Below are positions 11,146 to 23,383 of a stretch of 64,000 nucleotides of DNA, one piece after another. Every line of letters starts with the position of its first letter. Position 1 is the first letter of the stretch. The position numbers were made by a program, and so were the translations under genes. The notes under the pieces are model-generated. The model saw only the letters and a program-made list of their open reading frames with translations. It had not been told where the DNA came from and searched no databases. The stretch is from Acanthochlamys bracteata (lineage: Eukaryota; Streptophyta; Magnoliopsida; Pandanales; Velloziaceae), in NCBI GenBank assembly GCA_019914995.1, contig CM034135.1:1428501-1492500 (forward strand), in the 5' to 3' direction.

Positions 11146-13536
11146 TCAGGAGAGTGGAGACCTGTGAGGAGCTCCCTTCCTTCTACTACCAAGAGAGTAC
11201 ACGATCGGCGAAAAGAATCCGCCACCGCCGTTGCCGCCTTTCTTTCTCTTGACCTTGTCAGAACTATTATCAGTATCTCTTCTTGAACTGACTCTAGGAG
11301 TACTGCTAGTGCTTGATCCACTGCAGCAGCTCTTGTATTGTACTTCCAGAACTGAAGCTGGAGTACTCATGACCATCTGTCCTACGTCGACAACGTCTTC
11401 TCCGTAATCACCGCCGTCCATTCGGAGACTCTCAAAGTTCGAGAATGCGATATCAGATTCATCCGAACGGTACAGGATGCTTGATATATCTTCACCTTGC
11501 ACTACAACGTGATCAACCTGCATACCAACCATATTCATGCATACATTTAAATTTGTAACACAAATTAATCCAAGTAGCTTTTGATAAATTGAATCATTGA
11601 AAATACTTGTAAAGACAATAGTATATAACCTTGCATGAGAGGCAGCAGAAATGGAAGGGTTCCTGAAGAATTCTATCACAAGTCAAGCAGACATTGCCAG
11701 AACCTTTGAAGGGTCTAGACTGTGGTCTTGGCTTCAGGAAAACCACTTTTGCACTGTTTATGGTATAAGGCTGCAATAATGCATGATCCAATATTGATAC
11801 AAACACACATCCAACAGAAAAATTGTTGCAGAAAATTTAATTCAACATTCTACTGATGATTAAAACAGCAGTGGATTGCTTGATTACCTGAACATGAGAA
11901 CAATCGACCAGCTTCTCAAGATCATCCAAACGAACCACATCATTGTAAACGTATCGCCTTACCTGAACAAAATTAACATACATTCAGTACCATTTACAAT
12001 ACCTTATAATTCTACCAGTTGCAAATTCTGAGTTGAGTATCGTGCAAAAATACTTACTATACCTTTCGAATGCATTAACAAGGAAAACGTTCCCAGAATA
12101 CACCCATGATCATGCAAAAATTATTCTCAAAGTACACACAAACACAAAATGAAGAAGAGAATCTTTAAACTTTGTGTTTTTGAGTGATAAGGTAATAATT
12201 TGGGGGGTAGTTACATGAAAGGGAGTTGGTCAAGGTGGCACCTATTCCCATATTGACCACAAATATTGCCAACCAGAGCAGGGACCCATTTACCTGCCTG
12301 ACATTAATGTTAATTCCAACTTTACCCTTGATCTGTTCGCCAATAAAAACAAAACAGTGCAGTTTTTCACGAGGGCATTATAGTAATCAACGGTAATTTT
12401 CAGAATTTACTTGTGTGGTGTGGCCTAATAAGAAGAACGAAAACTACCAGCCGACTTCATTGCATAGAAAAAATTAATAAAAACCGCAAACGAAGAAAAA
12501 AATATTGTTCTTTGCAAATTCATATGGAATTGAACTAAAATATATGGAAAACATGAAGAAGAGCTTTAGCAGTTTTAGAGAGTTTCTAAAAATAGCAAAA
12601 CAGGTTTGAGAATTTGGCATAAAATAAATATTTGGAATATTTGTGACTGGAAAGAAAAATCACAACTCAAACATTTTACTTTTAATTTTTAAGAAAAGAA
12701 TTCATGTGCTGGGATGAACTTGTGAATCAAAGTTCATCAGATTGAAGAAAGAATTGAATTTTCAAGTTATAGTGAAAAATTTTTAATGAATTGAATTATG
12801 TTGCTGCTCTACTTTTTATCTGCTAGCTACAGTATACAGAAGCTTTTTGCAGGAAACTGGTAGGAAAAAGTATACGAAGGAGAAATAATTCATGTTCATG
12901 TTCAGAAACAGCACACTTCAATTTTCCCTGAATTCAACTATTAAAAATTCACAAAAACAAAACAAAACCAACAACAGAAATGAATTTCGAACTTCTTAAT
13001 TTCTCTTTCTGAGAATTGTAATCAACTCTAGCTTTCTTGAAGCTTGTCAACAGAATTTCTCAAACAGATAAAAGAAAAAAGAAAAGAAAGAAGAAGAAAA
13101 ACTTCTGCTGAGACTTTAAATTCTTCAGTTCCCCGTTCCAGTTCTTTATAAACTCAAAAATTTTCAACACAGAAACCAAACACAGCTCATGAAATCATAC
13201 AAAATTCAACTGAAAAAAAGAAACAAACAGTTTAATAACCAGTAATTAAGCACAACCCAATTTCATTCAGTCAAAATCAATACAAAAAACATACCAACAA
13301 AAAAAAATGAAAAGAAAGAGAGAGAGAAAAGATGGAAACAGAATTTGTTTTACCTGAAGAAGAGTGTGAGAAGGGTGAGAAGGAAGACAGTGAGGGCAAA
13401 TACTAGTGCAGCAATCAAGACAGAACATGTTCTTCTCATTCTTCCTTCTGCTTTCATGGTACACACAGCTCATGAAGAAACTTTCTTCTACTATCAATCC
13501 TCCCAACCATCCTGGCACCTCTCTTTCCCTCACCAT
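11146..13536 (-). CDS. PLATZ zinc-dependent DNA-binding transcription factor
   Basis: There are four exons on the minus strand: 13536-13354, 11962-11888, 11770-11630 and 11517-11146, all GT-AG and in frame, giving 256 residues. The N-terminal part holds Cys/His pairs of the PLATZ domain (FCLDCCTSICPHC, then HPSH), followed by VRRYVYNDVVRLDDLEKL and the second cluster NVCLTCDRILQEPFHFCCLSCK. The C-terminal third is low-complexity (CCSGSSTSSTPR, then a Lys-rich KVKRKKGG that could serve nuclear import). PLATZ proteins are plant-specific, bind A/T-rich DNA and usually repress transcription. The length and four-exon layout are ordinary. The start follows a TATA box about 75 bp upstream. I cannot tell which PLATZ subgroup this is. 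Confidence 0.93.
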
Positions 13537-13609
13537 TTCTCTTCTTCTTCAATCTTCAACCTTCGCTTCTAGTACTGCTGCAATCACTACTACTACTCTC
13601 TCTCTCCCT

Positions 13610-13618
13610 CTATATATA
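13610..13618 (-). promoter_or_regulatory. Probable TATA box of the PLATZ gene
   Basis: The minus strand reads GTATATATAGAGGG about 75 bp before the ATG at 13536, followed by a CT/GA-rich leader. The position suits a plant core promoter with a short 5' untranslated region. Confidence 0.55.
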
Positions 13619-13619
13619 C

Positions 13620-16600
13620 TTGCACCATTCCATCACAGCAGTACCAGTACCACCTCTTTAAATATGCACACTGTTTTCTAGTAACATCTCTCCAACTCTT
13701 TTCTAATTAGTTAGGGTTATATAATTAACAAACCATGCTAATTAATGATTCAAAAAAAGTTCTGTTTTTGGTTTTCTTGGATTGGTTTTGCTTTTGCATC
13801 GCTCGCCGGGAGGGGTTTGTTACTCCTAGTCAGCTACTAATAAGGAGAAAGGCACAGGTCTCGTTCTTCTATTGGTTCTTTCAATCTACAGCAGTCCCTT
13901 TCGTATAACAATACGTCCAAAAGAATTTCGTTTTATGAAATTTCTGAATCATAATAATAAGTGCGTGTTTCAAATATACTCATAAATCGATTTCGTTAAA
14001 AAGGAAAAAAACAATTTATTTTTAAAAAACAATTTATTTTTGTATTTAAATTGTTATTTGAAGTAGATTAAAAGTAAAGTTTAATTTTTATTTTTTAAAT
14101 TAGTTGAAAATAAAATATAATAATTTTAAAATATAATTTTTAAATTAAATTTATATGTGAAATATATGAAATTTCGACTATACTTCTGAGCATTTGAATC
14201 ATTCCGTTAAGAAACAAACAAAACTATTTTCACTGAATTAATATTACACCTATTACGATGATCATAGTAATGAGAAGTTTTGGGAGTGAAATAACAGAGC
14301 AGAGAAGCAAAGTTAGTTGTTTAGATTATCAAATTTGGTTATTTTGTTTTTCTTTTATAATGTAATAAGAAGTTTTCGGTTTTTTATGTGAAATGTTGTT
14401 GTTGCAGAGGGGTTGAAGCTACAGTTGCACATCAGCAGCACCAGCAGCAGAAGAAACAGTGGCTACTAGTGCCAGTATAAAGCATTGCTCTTATTGTGCA
14501 AGCAATGAGATATGGAGAAGATTCATAGGCATGATGAAGGCCTGAAAAGTGCAGCTAATGCAATTTAAGGTAGGACTTATTTACTAATCCATTAAATTTA
14601 ATTTTTTTAAATTCATTTTTCATATAATAATTTTTATTAAAAATTTATTTTTTATAAATGAATTTAAAATTCATTTTTATTACAAAATAAACATAAAAAT
14701 TTATTTTTTAAAGATATTTTAATTTTAAATTTATTTTTAAAAGAGTGAATTTACTTTAAGATAAATATGCCAATTAAGTGCTCTTGTTTCCTTCACCGAT
14801 ATATATGTATATGATTTTTGCATCCCTTGAGTATGTACCTTTTCCATATTAAAATTCCATCACCTTTTAGTTAAGAATGTTTAATAATATTATCGTCACA
14901 AAATTGTACCAACATTTTGTTGATGTTTATTGTTTTCTCAACTCAATATGAACGAGTGGACAGAGTTGTATTGATATCACAGTGCACTTAAAGCAAGGCA
15001 ATCAAAAAACATTTGTTTTAAAACAATGGACAGTACGGAACGTTTATTACGTGGATGTTTTGCAGATTACTTAAAATCAAAAGTTCAAAAACTTACACCG
15101 ACCAGCAGATGGATAAAAGAAGCATTCCCAAGGCTGCAGTAGTAATCTTTTACATATATCATCATCGTCGTTCTTATAATCAGTATCAACATAATTAATA
15201 AAGATATGTACACATTAATCTAGCTGCACTACATTTTATTCCAAAAACTTGATATTTTTATAAATTTCTTACACTATTTATAAAACTTTTTAAATTATAA
15301 CTTTTTATTTTAACCACTCCTAAACATCTCATTCTATTTTGGTATAATAAGTAGTTAAGTGATTATAAGACGCGCTTAATCAACTTTAAAACAAAGGTTA
15401 AAAGAGCAGCAATTCAATAAGATGATAGATAAAGAAAAGGAAAAATTGTAATTCTAAGCAACTTAACTGTAGATTGCATCACACTGGCATCAAGGTGGGA
15501 CTGGAAATTGTCAGGGATTGACCGTATTGCGTGGCATAAGAATATAACACCACCAACAAATAAACAACATGGCTTGCTGCAACTTCTGTAGATAAGATCC
15601 CAATGACCACCCCCCACCACTCAACCCCTCTCTCTCTCTTTTTTTTAACTTGTTTTTCATTGCTATTAATTAAAAGACCCTCTCACAAAATTTTAATAAG
15701 CACTTCTCGAAGTGAGCTTTTTTTTATATAAAATAAGCTTTTCATAACAAATATGAACTGACCGAAAGAAAAAGATATAATGATCAGATTCACAATACCT
15801 GAAGACAACTGAAGCTACAGTGGAGTTCTTTGTTTTCCCTTCACCTCTGCAGCATTGGACTTTTGAGGCCATTTTGAACTTGATGTACAGTGGAGTAATT
15901 AGGTAGAAAGAAAAGAGTTGAGCAAACCATGTGGAACACTGTAGTTCACTATTCTGTCTTTGTTTCTTGTTAACCTGTAGGCAGTAGGAGATTAACACTA
16001 AAGGACATGGATTCTTTCCTTTGCATCAGTTGTAGCTCAAAGTTTTCCGAATTGTTCAATGATATAATCCGTATTCTCCCATTTTAAAACAGCAGACCCC
16101 AAAAAAAAAGGTGTACTACGAGTCACGTAACAAAGGATAATGATATTCATCATGAACTTTTTTCCTTAAAAACAGGACTACAGCATGCAAGAAAAGCAGT
16201 TAATTATCACAAATAAACAGCCTCCAGTAAGCAAGATTAAGGAATTAAACAGGTTTGAGGTTTGATATATCTTGTAAAAAGCTCTAGATTACCAAGATTC
16301 CAATGTTCAGAAACATTCCAAATGGCTACAAAAAGAAGCATCAAATCAAAATCCATCGAGAGGCTGGCTACAGGAGCAGAGGCACTTTTCTTCTATATCT
16401 TTCTAGTACAGCTATAACGGTTGCCAGAGTCCTTCCCAGCAACCCTTTATTATATAGCTTTTCAAGAGCTATGTGATTCTGCATGAGACCTAAGATCAGT
16501 TTGAATCCGTAGGGTATTCATATGTGCCGTTCTTCAGAAAAGAGAAAACTACAAAGCTTTGAAATGGCAACATAAGCTTTAGTACAAGCTGGGTGCTGTA

Positions 16601-17820
16601 CAAATAGATTCCCAATTATTTACCAAGCACAATGTGGTTTCCAGAATGTTTGGTCCTTTTTATTGCACAACTCACTTCTCTTTAGAAGCTGTAGATTTTC
16701 TCCTTTTACTTGTAAATAAGTGTAAATTCATAGATTCATATAGCTACTCCAGTTCATGGAATGAATGCTTATAAGTGGTTATGAATATAGTATACCATCC
16801 GCATTTACCATAAACTTGGATCACCTTGCGGGCACTTACAACATTAACTTCGGAATCTCACGGAGTTTAAAATGCAGGAGAAACTCCCTAACCTAGGATC
16901 CTCTCTTCTTGATTTTGTTTGGATGGTTAAAATATTTTGGTCTTCTAGCTTAGCAGTAGCACAAGAACTATGATTTGAAAACGGCCCGATTATCTAGTGC
17001 AAGTACAATGACACGGTCAGGTTTTGTTATTAGTGTACCTCCAACGACCATAAGACCGATTCAACAAATCATGCTTGATTAGAAGGCAGCTTCTTTGATT
17101 AGCTGGGAAACTATTTAAAACCATGATTTCACATGTTCTGACAATTACCCTTTCTTTGTATAGTTACTTTTAAAGACCAGAACCATGATGATGCTAAGCT
17201 GACTCTTATTCAACATTATCAAACGGCAAAGTTAATTCTATCCCAGGGTGATGTACTTAATGACCTAGGTTTCTCTACAACTCGAAGAAAACAGACACTT
17301 GTTCTCTAACTGCTGGACAAAATGTGTTGCACATTTTGAAACCAAATAATAGGCCTCAAGCCTAAAAGAAGCCACAAAAATTTTGTGGTAACAGACCTAA
17401 GAGGACATCTGCACCCTTGGTCACATAAAGATACTAGTAGTTTCCAGCTAACTAGCAGGAAATCAATTATGGAGATCAATTATAAGCCTGGTTGGGGCCT
17501 GAAACATTCCTTATTTTTTGTGGCCACATAGGCAAAAGACTCTGGGAAATTTGTTAATGATTTCACCAGACTCAATGAGAAGGCACATCAATAGATGCTG
17601 GTCGATTGACCACCAGCTTGAAAATTTCTAACTATTAGATCAGTTAAGAGTAGTCTAATCAAATTTATAACTAGATACCATTAATATGCTGTATTGGAGA
17701 AGACAAGCGGAAACATAACTCCATATCTCACTTGTGCAGCTACACATCACATGATTTTGAGCATCTTTGACATAGGCACACTAGAATGTGAAGAGAAGAT
17801 GACAAACTGAAAACATTACT
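13620..17820. other. Gene-poor stretch upstream of the PLATZ gene
   Basis: No gene is supported. Positions 13960-14170 and 14580-14760 are A/T runs related to the dispersed AT-rich repeats. Positions 14405-14575, 15400-15620 and 15780-15960 have more balanced composition and small frames that look slightly coding-like, one of them starting MASKVQCCRGEGK on the minus strand near 15870. None has a domain or enough length. Positions 16250-17800 read like intron or untranslated sequence, with no frame longer than about 60 codons. Confidence 0.5.
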
Positions 17821-17822
17821 TC

Positions 17823-18119
17823 TCATGTTGCAGGAACGAAATAGAGTTTTACTGGGATACCTACATGAACCATGTCGCCATGAAAATCACAAATGATAAT
17901 GATTCCAGCAGAAGCTGAGACAACAGCTGTGTTCTTCCCTATATCCACTTCATTCTCACTTGCGCCTAGTGAATGGAAATAAGGAGAAATTAATTCAAGC
18001 TTATATATCTTGGAGTAACAATTGAGAAACATTTTATCATATTCTTCGTCATTTGTAACATATGTTCCTCGAAAAGTTAATCTACCGACGCAGAAGCATG
18101 ATACTCCATCTTGAAGCAT
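17823..18119 (-). other. Coding-like island, function not recognised
   Basis: An open frame of 98 codons on the minus strand contains LQDGVSCFCVGRLTFRGT and, after a possible internal AG near 17970, a segment VVSASAGIIIICDFHGDMVH that loosely resembles a WD-type blade. It lies just downstream of the decayed thioredoxin-like exon. I do not recognise the protein. It may be an exon of the same unknown gene as the islands at 18424-19083, or a chance frame. Confidence 0.3.
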
Positions 18120-18162
18120 GTTAAATAAGAGAGAATGAGATAAATAATTAAAATTTTGGATT

Positions 18163-18440
18163 TTCCGTGATGTTCTTCAGCTGCATAGCATCAGCACCAA
18201 CATATTCAGCACCCTTCTTTCCGCTTTGAAAGTTGGAAGATGTGGAGCTTTGGCTGCGTTTCAGACGGATTAATATTTTTTCCCAGATCTTCAGCAGAAG
18301 ATCTCAGGACAAATGAATACTAAAGTGCATGAAGAAAAAACAACAAACTCCTATGTACATATTGCAAGCGCAAGAAGTAAAGGTTGCCGTATGATAAGAA
18401 GCACAGATAGAGAAACATGCTTACCGGTGAACTGAGGATC
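18163..18440 (-). pseudogene. Decayed thioredoxin-o-like last exon, copy A
   Basis: On the minus strand the segment reads GKNINPSETQ-PKLHIFQ, then after a shift of frame SGKKGAEYVGADAMQLKN. This matches the order of the last part of mitochondrial thioredoxin o (a VPTLHFF strand, a GKK-type turn, and VGAD...LK in the last helix). The strand and the C-terminal helix are in different frames, so no functional protein results. A second copy lies at 20222-20484. Confidence 0.55.
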
Positions 18441-18760
18441 ATCATAAGCAATAAGGGCCCTGTACAAAGAATTCTCACATGAGAAGATGGCTGAGTATAA
18501 CCTTTCTCAGAAATTTTTTCAGAGATAAAGGTTGGGGTTATGGCAAGACCCGTACCAGCTTTCATCCTTTCTCAGAAACTTGTTCCAGGTACATGGTTCC
18601 AAAGTCATCATGAGGCATCACAAGTTCAAAAAGTTTACCTATCACTTTCATACTCAGGTTGCACTTGCTCATTGTAAATATGTCGTTAAAGACATTCCAT
18701 ACTAGTCTAAGCTGTGCTAAGTTCTCCTTAGGTGGCCAACCAGAAGTTTAACCAGAAGAA
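18424..18760 (-). other. Coding-like islands, function not recognised
   Basis: Two conserved-looking minus-strand segments lie here. About 18760-18565 reads SGWPPKENLAQLRLVWNVF through MKVIGKLFELVMPHDDFG to EQVSEKG with no stop. About 18525-18439 reads ERLYSAIFSCENSLYRALI through AYDDPQFT and runs into a GT. The codon pattern looks like real protein, but I do not recognise the family. They could be exons of one gene or captured gene fragments inside the thioredoxin-like region. Confidence 0.35.
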
Positions 18761-19004
18761 TTTATTGGCACACCCTAACCGGGATGGATGTTGATGCTAT
18801 TACAAACATCATGAAATTTAGTGTAATATTTAAACAATTCTAAATGCCCAATTGGAGAAATTTACTCCACAGCACCAAACGAAACGATTCTATCAGACCA
18901 GAATAAATTTAAAATTCGCAGTTCACTGATGTTGCAACCAATAAAATAGAATTACAGATTTTAAAATGTACACAATAATGGCAATATATATGCATACCAC
19001 AGAG

Positions 19005-19083
19005 TATATCTTCAACTTGTTCAATGTGCTGCTGAAGGCCTCCTGGAGCATATAAAGAATTAATGCTGGCATAGCACTTCGAC
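19005..19083 (-). other. Coding-like exon, function not recognised
   Basis: After an AG near 19080 the minus strand reads CYASINSLYAPGGLQQHIE-QVEDILC and then meets GTATGC. This looks like a complete internal exon. It may belong with the islands at 18424-18760. The family is not recognised. Confidence 0.3.
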
Positions 19084-19318
19084 AGTAGATAAACAGAAAT
19101 TTAAAAGAGTCCAAGCACTGTAGCTCCTCGTAATATACAGCAGCCATTATGGAGACTAACTGCTGACACATAGAACTCTTCATTTAGCCAATAGAACATG
19201 GCAATCAGAATTGTCTTTATGCCTTTCAAAATAAATATTTTGACAAATAAACAGAATGAACTCTACGAATTACACCAGAATAACAACTTACTCCCTTCTA
19301 TATAGCTCCTATGTACCT

Positions 19319-19396
19319 GGTCAAGCCAATGTTGTAAGTTGCAACATCTGAATACTTCTTGCTTGTCTCTTCAACTATAGGAGATACAAATCTGCC
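19319..19396 (-). pseudogene. Thioredoxin-o-like exon after the active site
   Basis: After TAGGCAG the minus strand reads (R)FVSPIVEETSKKYSDVATY followed by NIGLTR and a GTACAT donor. In thioredoxins this is the helix right after the WCGPC motif, and in the o-type it continues as YKxDxDQ. Here one missing base near the end appears to turn the IDLDQ-type ending into IGLTR. No intact WCGPC exon was found upstream, which supports a pseudogene. Confidence 0.55.
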
Positions 19397-20221
19397 TACA
19401 AGGAGTTTGTTTATTAGAAAACTGATGCACTGACATGTTCCCACAAATATCATCATCTTCCTGCCTCCACATTGTTGCTAAAAAAGCATAGATGAATCAG
19501 TTAGAAAATGAATGTACCTGGAGGATATCATCAAGCCAGAGAACTTGGCTACTGACACAGAGAGAAAAGCAGAATTGAAGATACTAATATTTCTTTATAT
19601 CGATTGAATTCAACTCCCTAGAGAAGTATTACACAACTTAAAAGATTAAAAACTTGTGGAGTTTTCCCTCTTCCTGTTAGAGCTATGCAAAGAGTTGCAA
19701 TGGACATAAACAATTCAATCACCTACAATTCCAATAATATTTTTGGTACATTTATAAAATGGTTTAATCACAGAACAGATAGTATATATGTAAGGTTTAA
19801 AGAACTAAAAATGATGCAAACGGATCGAAACTTTCATCCATACTTCTCAATAGTCTTCAAAATCCAGAGTTTGGAGTTTCATTTTTCTTACAAATGTTTT
19901 CACTTGTTCTTTTCATTTAGGGAAGAAAGAGAATTTCTTACTCTATTAAACTTTCGAGCAAAGCTTATACAAGCACCTCCTAGTCAATATAAAAAAAAGT
20001 GTAAGTTTATCTGGTCCTTCCTGGTGAATATCCGCAGGATAAATTAGCTTAAAAATACAATTATCAAACATAAATCTAACTCCTAAAAATAGACAAACAA
20101 AGCCACACAGAACATTTTTTTGATGGTAGAAGTGTTATAGAAACGTTATTAGTGCCCGGATTCGTTTGCCAAAAATGCAAGTATCAATCTATCCTTACTT
20201 GCCAAAATTGCAAGTATTAAT

Positions 20222-20484
20222 TTCCGTGATGTTCTTCAGCTGCGTAGCATCAGCACCAACATTTTCAGCACCCTTCTTTCTGCTTTGAAACTTGAAAGAA
20301 GTGGAGCTTTGGCTGCGTTTCAGACGGATTAATATGTTATTCCAGATCTTTGGCAGAAGATCTCGGGGCAAATGAATACTAAAACGCATGAAGAAGAAAC
20401 AACAAACTCCTGTGCACATATTGCAAGCGCAAGAAGTAAAGGTTGCCGTATGATAAGAAGCATGCTTAAAGGTGAACCTGAGGA
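20222..20484 (-). pseudogene. Decayed thioredoxin-o-like last exon, copy B
   Basis: This is a direct repeat of 18163-18440, about 2.06 kb away and visibly about 90% alike. It reads HINPSETQ-PKLHFFQ then, in another frame, KKGAENVGADATQLKNITE. It carries a TAA where copy A has an AAT codon (DLE-stop-HINPS). It lacks a 14-bp stretch that copy A has near 18404-18417. The shared frame break in both copies suggests decay began before the duplication. Confidence 0.55.
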
Positions 20485-20957
20485 ACAACACAGTAACATG
20501 AAACAAGCAGGTGCGCTGCAAGTAACACTAGATCAAAACTAACATCAACCAATGGTATTACCCGGTGGCAAAAACATTAGAATTTTCACGAACATAAACT
20601 TACATTATATAATATGTATCAACAGGATCATCACAGCCAAGCATTATAACAACACAACTTCTATGCACACCAAAACCTACTCCAACAACCAGCATATCAG
20701 AAACACCATTATTGTTTTCATGTAATATAAACCCACTTCACTAGCATCTTAAAACTTTTAATCGATCACTAAAATAAACGCCGACATATTATTTTCCAGA
20801 ATATCTAACCAAAACTGAAACAATAACCAACTAAAATAAAAATTTATCTACAAGAGCAGTAACAACTCCATAAAGTCGTCATTGACCACAGAAGCTGACA
20901 CAATTAATATAAACAAAAGGGCGGAATTGTAGAAATGTATTTGGTGTAAAAACAGAC

Positions 20958-21028
20958 CTTGAACTTTGTCAAGGAGAGTGTAGAAATGATCTAAATATCT
21001 GATACAGTCTGCTCTATGTTCAATGAAC
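20958..21028 (-). other. Exon-like segment near the thioredoxin-o-like first exon
   Basis: The segment lies between TTTGCAG and GTCTGT on the minus strand and reads FIEHRADCIRYLDHFYTLLD-KVQ in one frame. The end, F-x-x-x-L-D-K-V-Q, is placed like the segment that precedes the catalytic exon in thioredoxin o, but the rest does not match anything I recognise. Assignment to the thioredoxin gene is tentative. Confidence 0.3.
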
Positions 21029-21110
21029 CTGCAAAGACATATAACAATAAAAAAAATAACAAACCTAACATATATATGTCACTTGATCAAGAGAGAGAGA
21101 GAGATTTGAC

Positions 21111-21328
21111 CTGGTGAAGAAGAGAAGCAACGTTCCGCGCAATAAGGAAAAGGGAAGGGACGGAGAAGGAGAAGAAGAGGAGAGTTGTGACGTTGACGGA
21201 AGTCGAAGTACAGAAGCGGAGGATCTGTTGAAGATTAGCGACGGAGATCAAGGGCGAGCGATGCTGCAGGCGGAAACGGCGGAACTGATGCGGCGGAGAT
21301 GGCTGTAGAGCGCGAACTTTGAAGCCAT
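21111..21328 (-). pseudogene. Frameshifted first exon of a thioredoxin-o-like gene
   Basis: The minus strand starts MASKFALYSHLRRISSAV, an Arg/Ser-rich presequence of mitochondrial type. It meets a stop after SIARP. The next frame continues SPLISVANLQQILRF and IARNVASLLHQ up to a GT donor at 21110. The related sequence at 32045-32154 has one extra base at this point (CGCCTTTCGATC against CGCCCTTGATC) and stays open, so this copy lost one base. The target would be mitochondrial if the gene were intact. Confidence 0.5.
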
Positions 21329-22294
21329 TTTTAAGTTCTATTTTTCTTTCCATCTGTTGTCGAGTTCATCCAATTATTATGAATTTGTTAAATTTAACTT
21401 ACTCTTTTATTAAAAAATTTATAGATATAATTTCATTATATACAATTCATTTTATATTTTTATTTTTTTGCAAAACTGGAAAATCGTAAAGAATTTCGAA
21501 AAATGACTAATTAGACAATTAAAATAATTAAATAAGCCCAAAATCGACAACGTAATACAATGGAGGCCATAGCTTCCACATCTATTTGATGTAACTAGCC
21601 TAAATAATGTATCCCAAATAACTTTTAGTGTGTGTAAATTTAAAATAAAATATAAATCATTGAGAAAGTGAATCATTACATAATATTATTAAAAATAAGT
21701 TTAGTTTTTATATTTTCTAAAATAAAATAGAAGTGATTATATATATTTTTTGGTGTAGCTAAAAATAAATAACAAATAATTTCTTAGTAAAAAAATTTAA
21801 TTTTAAGGAAATAATTAATCGTCGTAACAGACCGGAGATTTGATCGAATTCTTTATCGAACTTGATCACATCAGGAGAAATCATTTTCTTTCGAGATATG
21901 TGATATAACATTTGCTTTATGGAACACCCATGTTTGTTTAAATAACATAATTGTTAAATTCCATTCTTAATATTTTTTACCTTCCACAGTTAAAATTTTA
22001 ATTAAAAATGTTATGTAATATGTGTTTAATTAAAATTAATATAATCAAACTGAATATATATGTCTATTTAAGCTTTATTAAATACGCACTAAGTGTTAAA
22101 TATTGAAACTAAGATCCTTCAACTTAAATTTACTAGTTGTTTTTCTTTTATTAAAAATTTTAAAGACCCTACAATACGAATGAGTCAGCTTTTAATTGGA
22201 GCTTTTTAACGTAAAATTTTTAATTGGAGCTTTTGCAATGAACTTTATATACAATGTAGTGCATCGTTCATAATCCAATAAGTTTACTTGGCGT

Positions 22295-22892
22295 CATAGT
22301 TATAAAATCCGGACCGATCGGTACGAATTTGTAATAAAATCGTTTATACAATCGATCCGTTCTGACCTGCTTTAATCCGTTTCGACCTGTCTCGACCCGA
22401 TCGATCCGTTCGTCCGAATCAAATCGGATTAAATTAAATTTTTAAAAATTTAAATTTATCATATATTAATGTAAAAATAATTATTAGTAGTCTTATATTG
22501 AAAAATAATATATAGTTTAAATTTTATATTTGGACGTGATAATACAAAAAAATAAATTTATTATATTTTATTTGTAAATATTTATTATTAGTGATTTTTA
22601 AGTTCTTATATTACTAATTCTATTAAATTGTAAGAAAAATAATAAAATTATTTCAAAAGAAAAAATTTCTTTTAAAATTTATTATTTAAATTATTTTTTT
22701 ATTTTTTATATATTTTTGTTAGTTTATTTTTCTTTTATATTTTTTAAAAAAAATAATAAGCGTTCGTGCTATCGTCAATACTTTGATATTTTTAATATAA
22801 CGGTTCAACCCGTTGATCCGACGGGTCAACCCGTGATCCGTTGACCGAGACAGTTTTTCGGTTCAATGTCCGGTCCGATTTTTACAACTATG
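22295..22892. mobile_element. hAT-type MITE with perfect 8-bp target duplication
   Basis: The left end CATAGTTATAAAATCCGGACC is mirrored by the right end (reverse complement CATAGTTGTAAAAATCGGACC). The flanks carry the identical 8-bp direct repeat CTTGGCGT at 22287-22294 and 22893-22900. Inside the ends are words such as GATCCGTT and CCCGATCGATCC and an AT-rich core without a frame. An 8-bp duplication and ends starting CA are typical of the hAT superfamily. The length of 598 bp and lack of coding sequence make it non-autonomous. Confidence 0.88.
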
Positions 22893-23383
22893 CTTGGCGT
22901 TGCTCGTTAAAATACTTTTTCATTTTATTGTAATTTTTTATTTATAATAACGTTTATAAAAATTTAAATGTATATTCCAATATATATATATAGTATAATT
23001 TGTTAAAAAAAAAAATTTATTTTTTGAAATCTCTAAAAGAATCTTACTTTTTTAAAAAATTGTTATTTAAAACAATTCCAAATGCTCCTAGTTTTTCTTA
23101 TTGATATATTGAGCATAGGTTACACTCATAATAATTTAACCAAATAAAATAGTTATGATTCAATCAAATAATCATCATTATAAAAAATAATATATAATTA
23201 TTTTTAAAAATAAATATATTATTTTTCAAAAATAAAGAGTGAATAGTGTCTATATATCAATTGATTTGATAGTTGAATAGGGAAGTACGGGAGCGCCTAA
23301 TATCCTACGCCTTAAATATTGAAGTTGATCAAAAATTGTAACGTCTTATGATATTAACAGCATGACCATAATAATGGTAAGAT

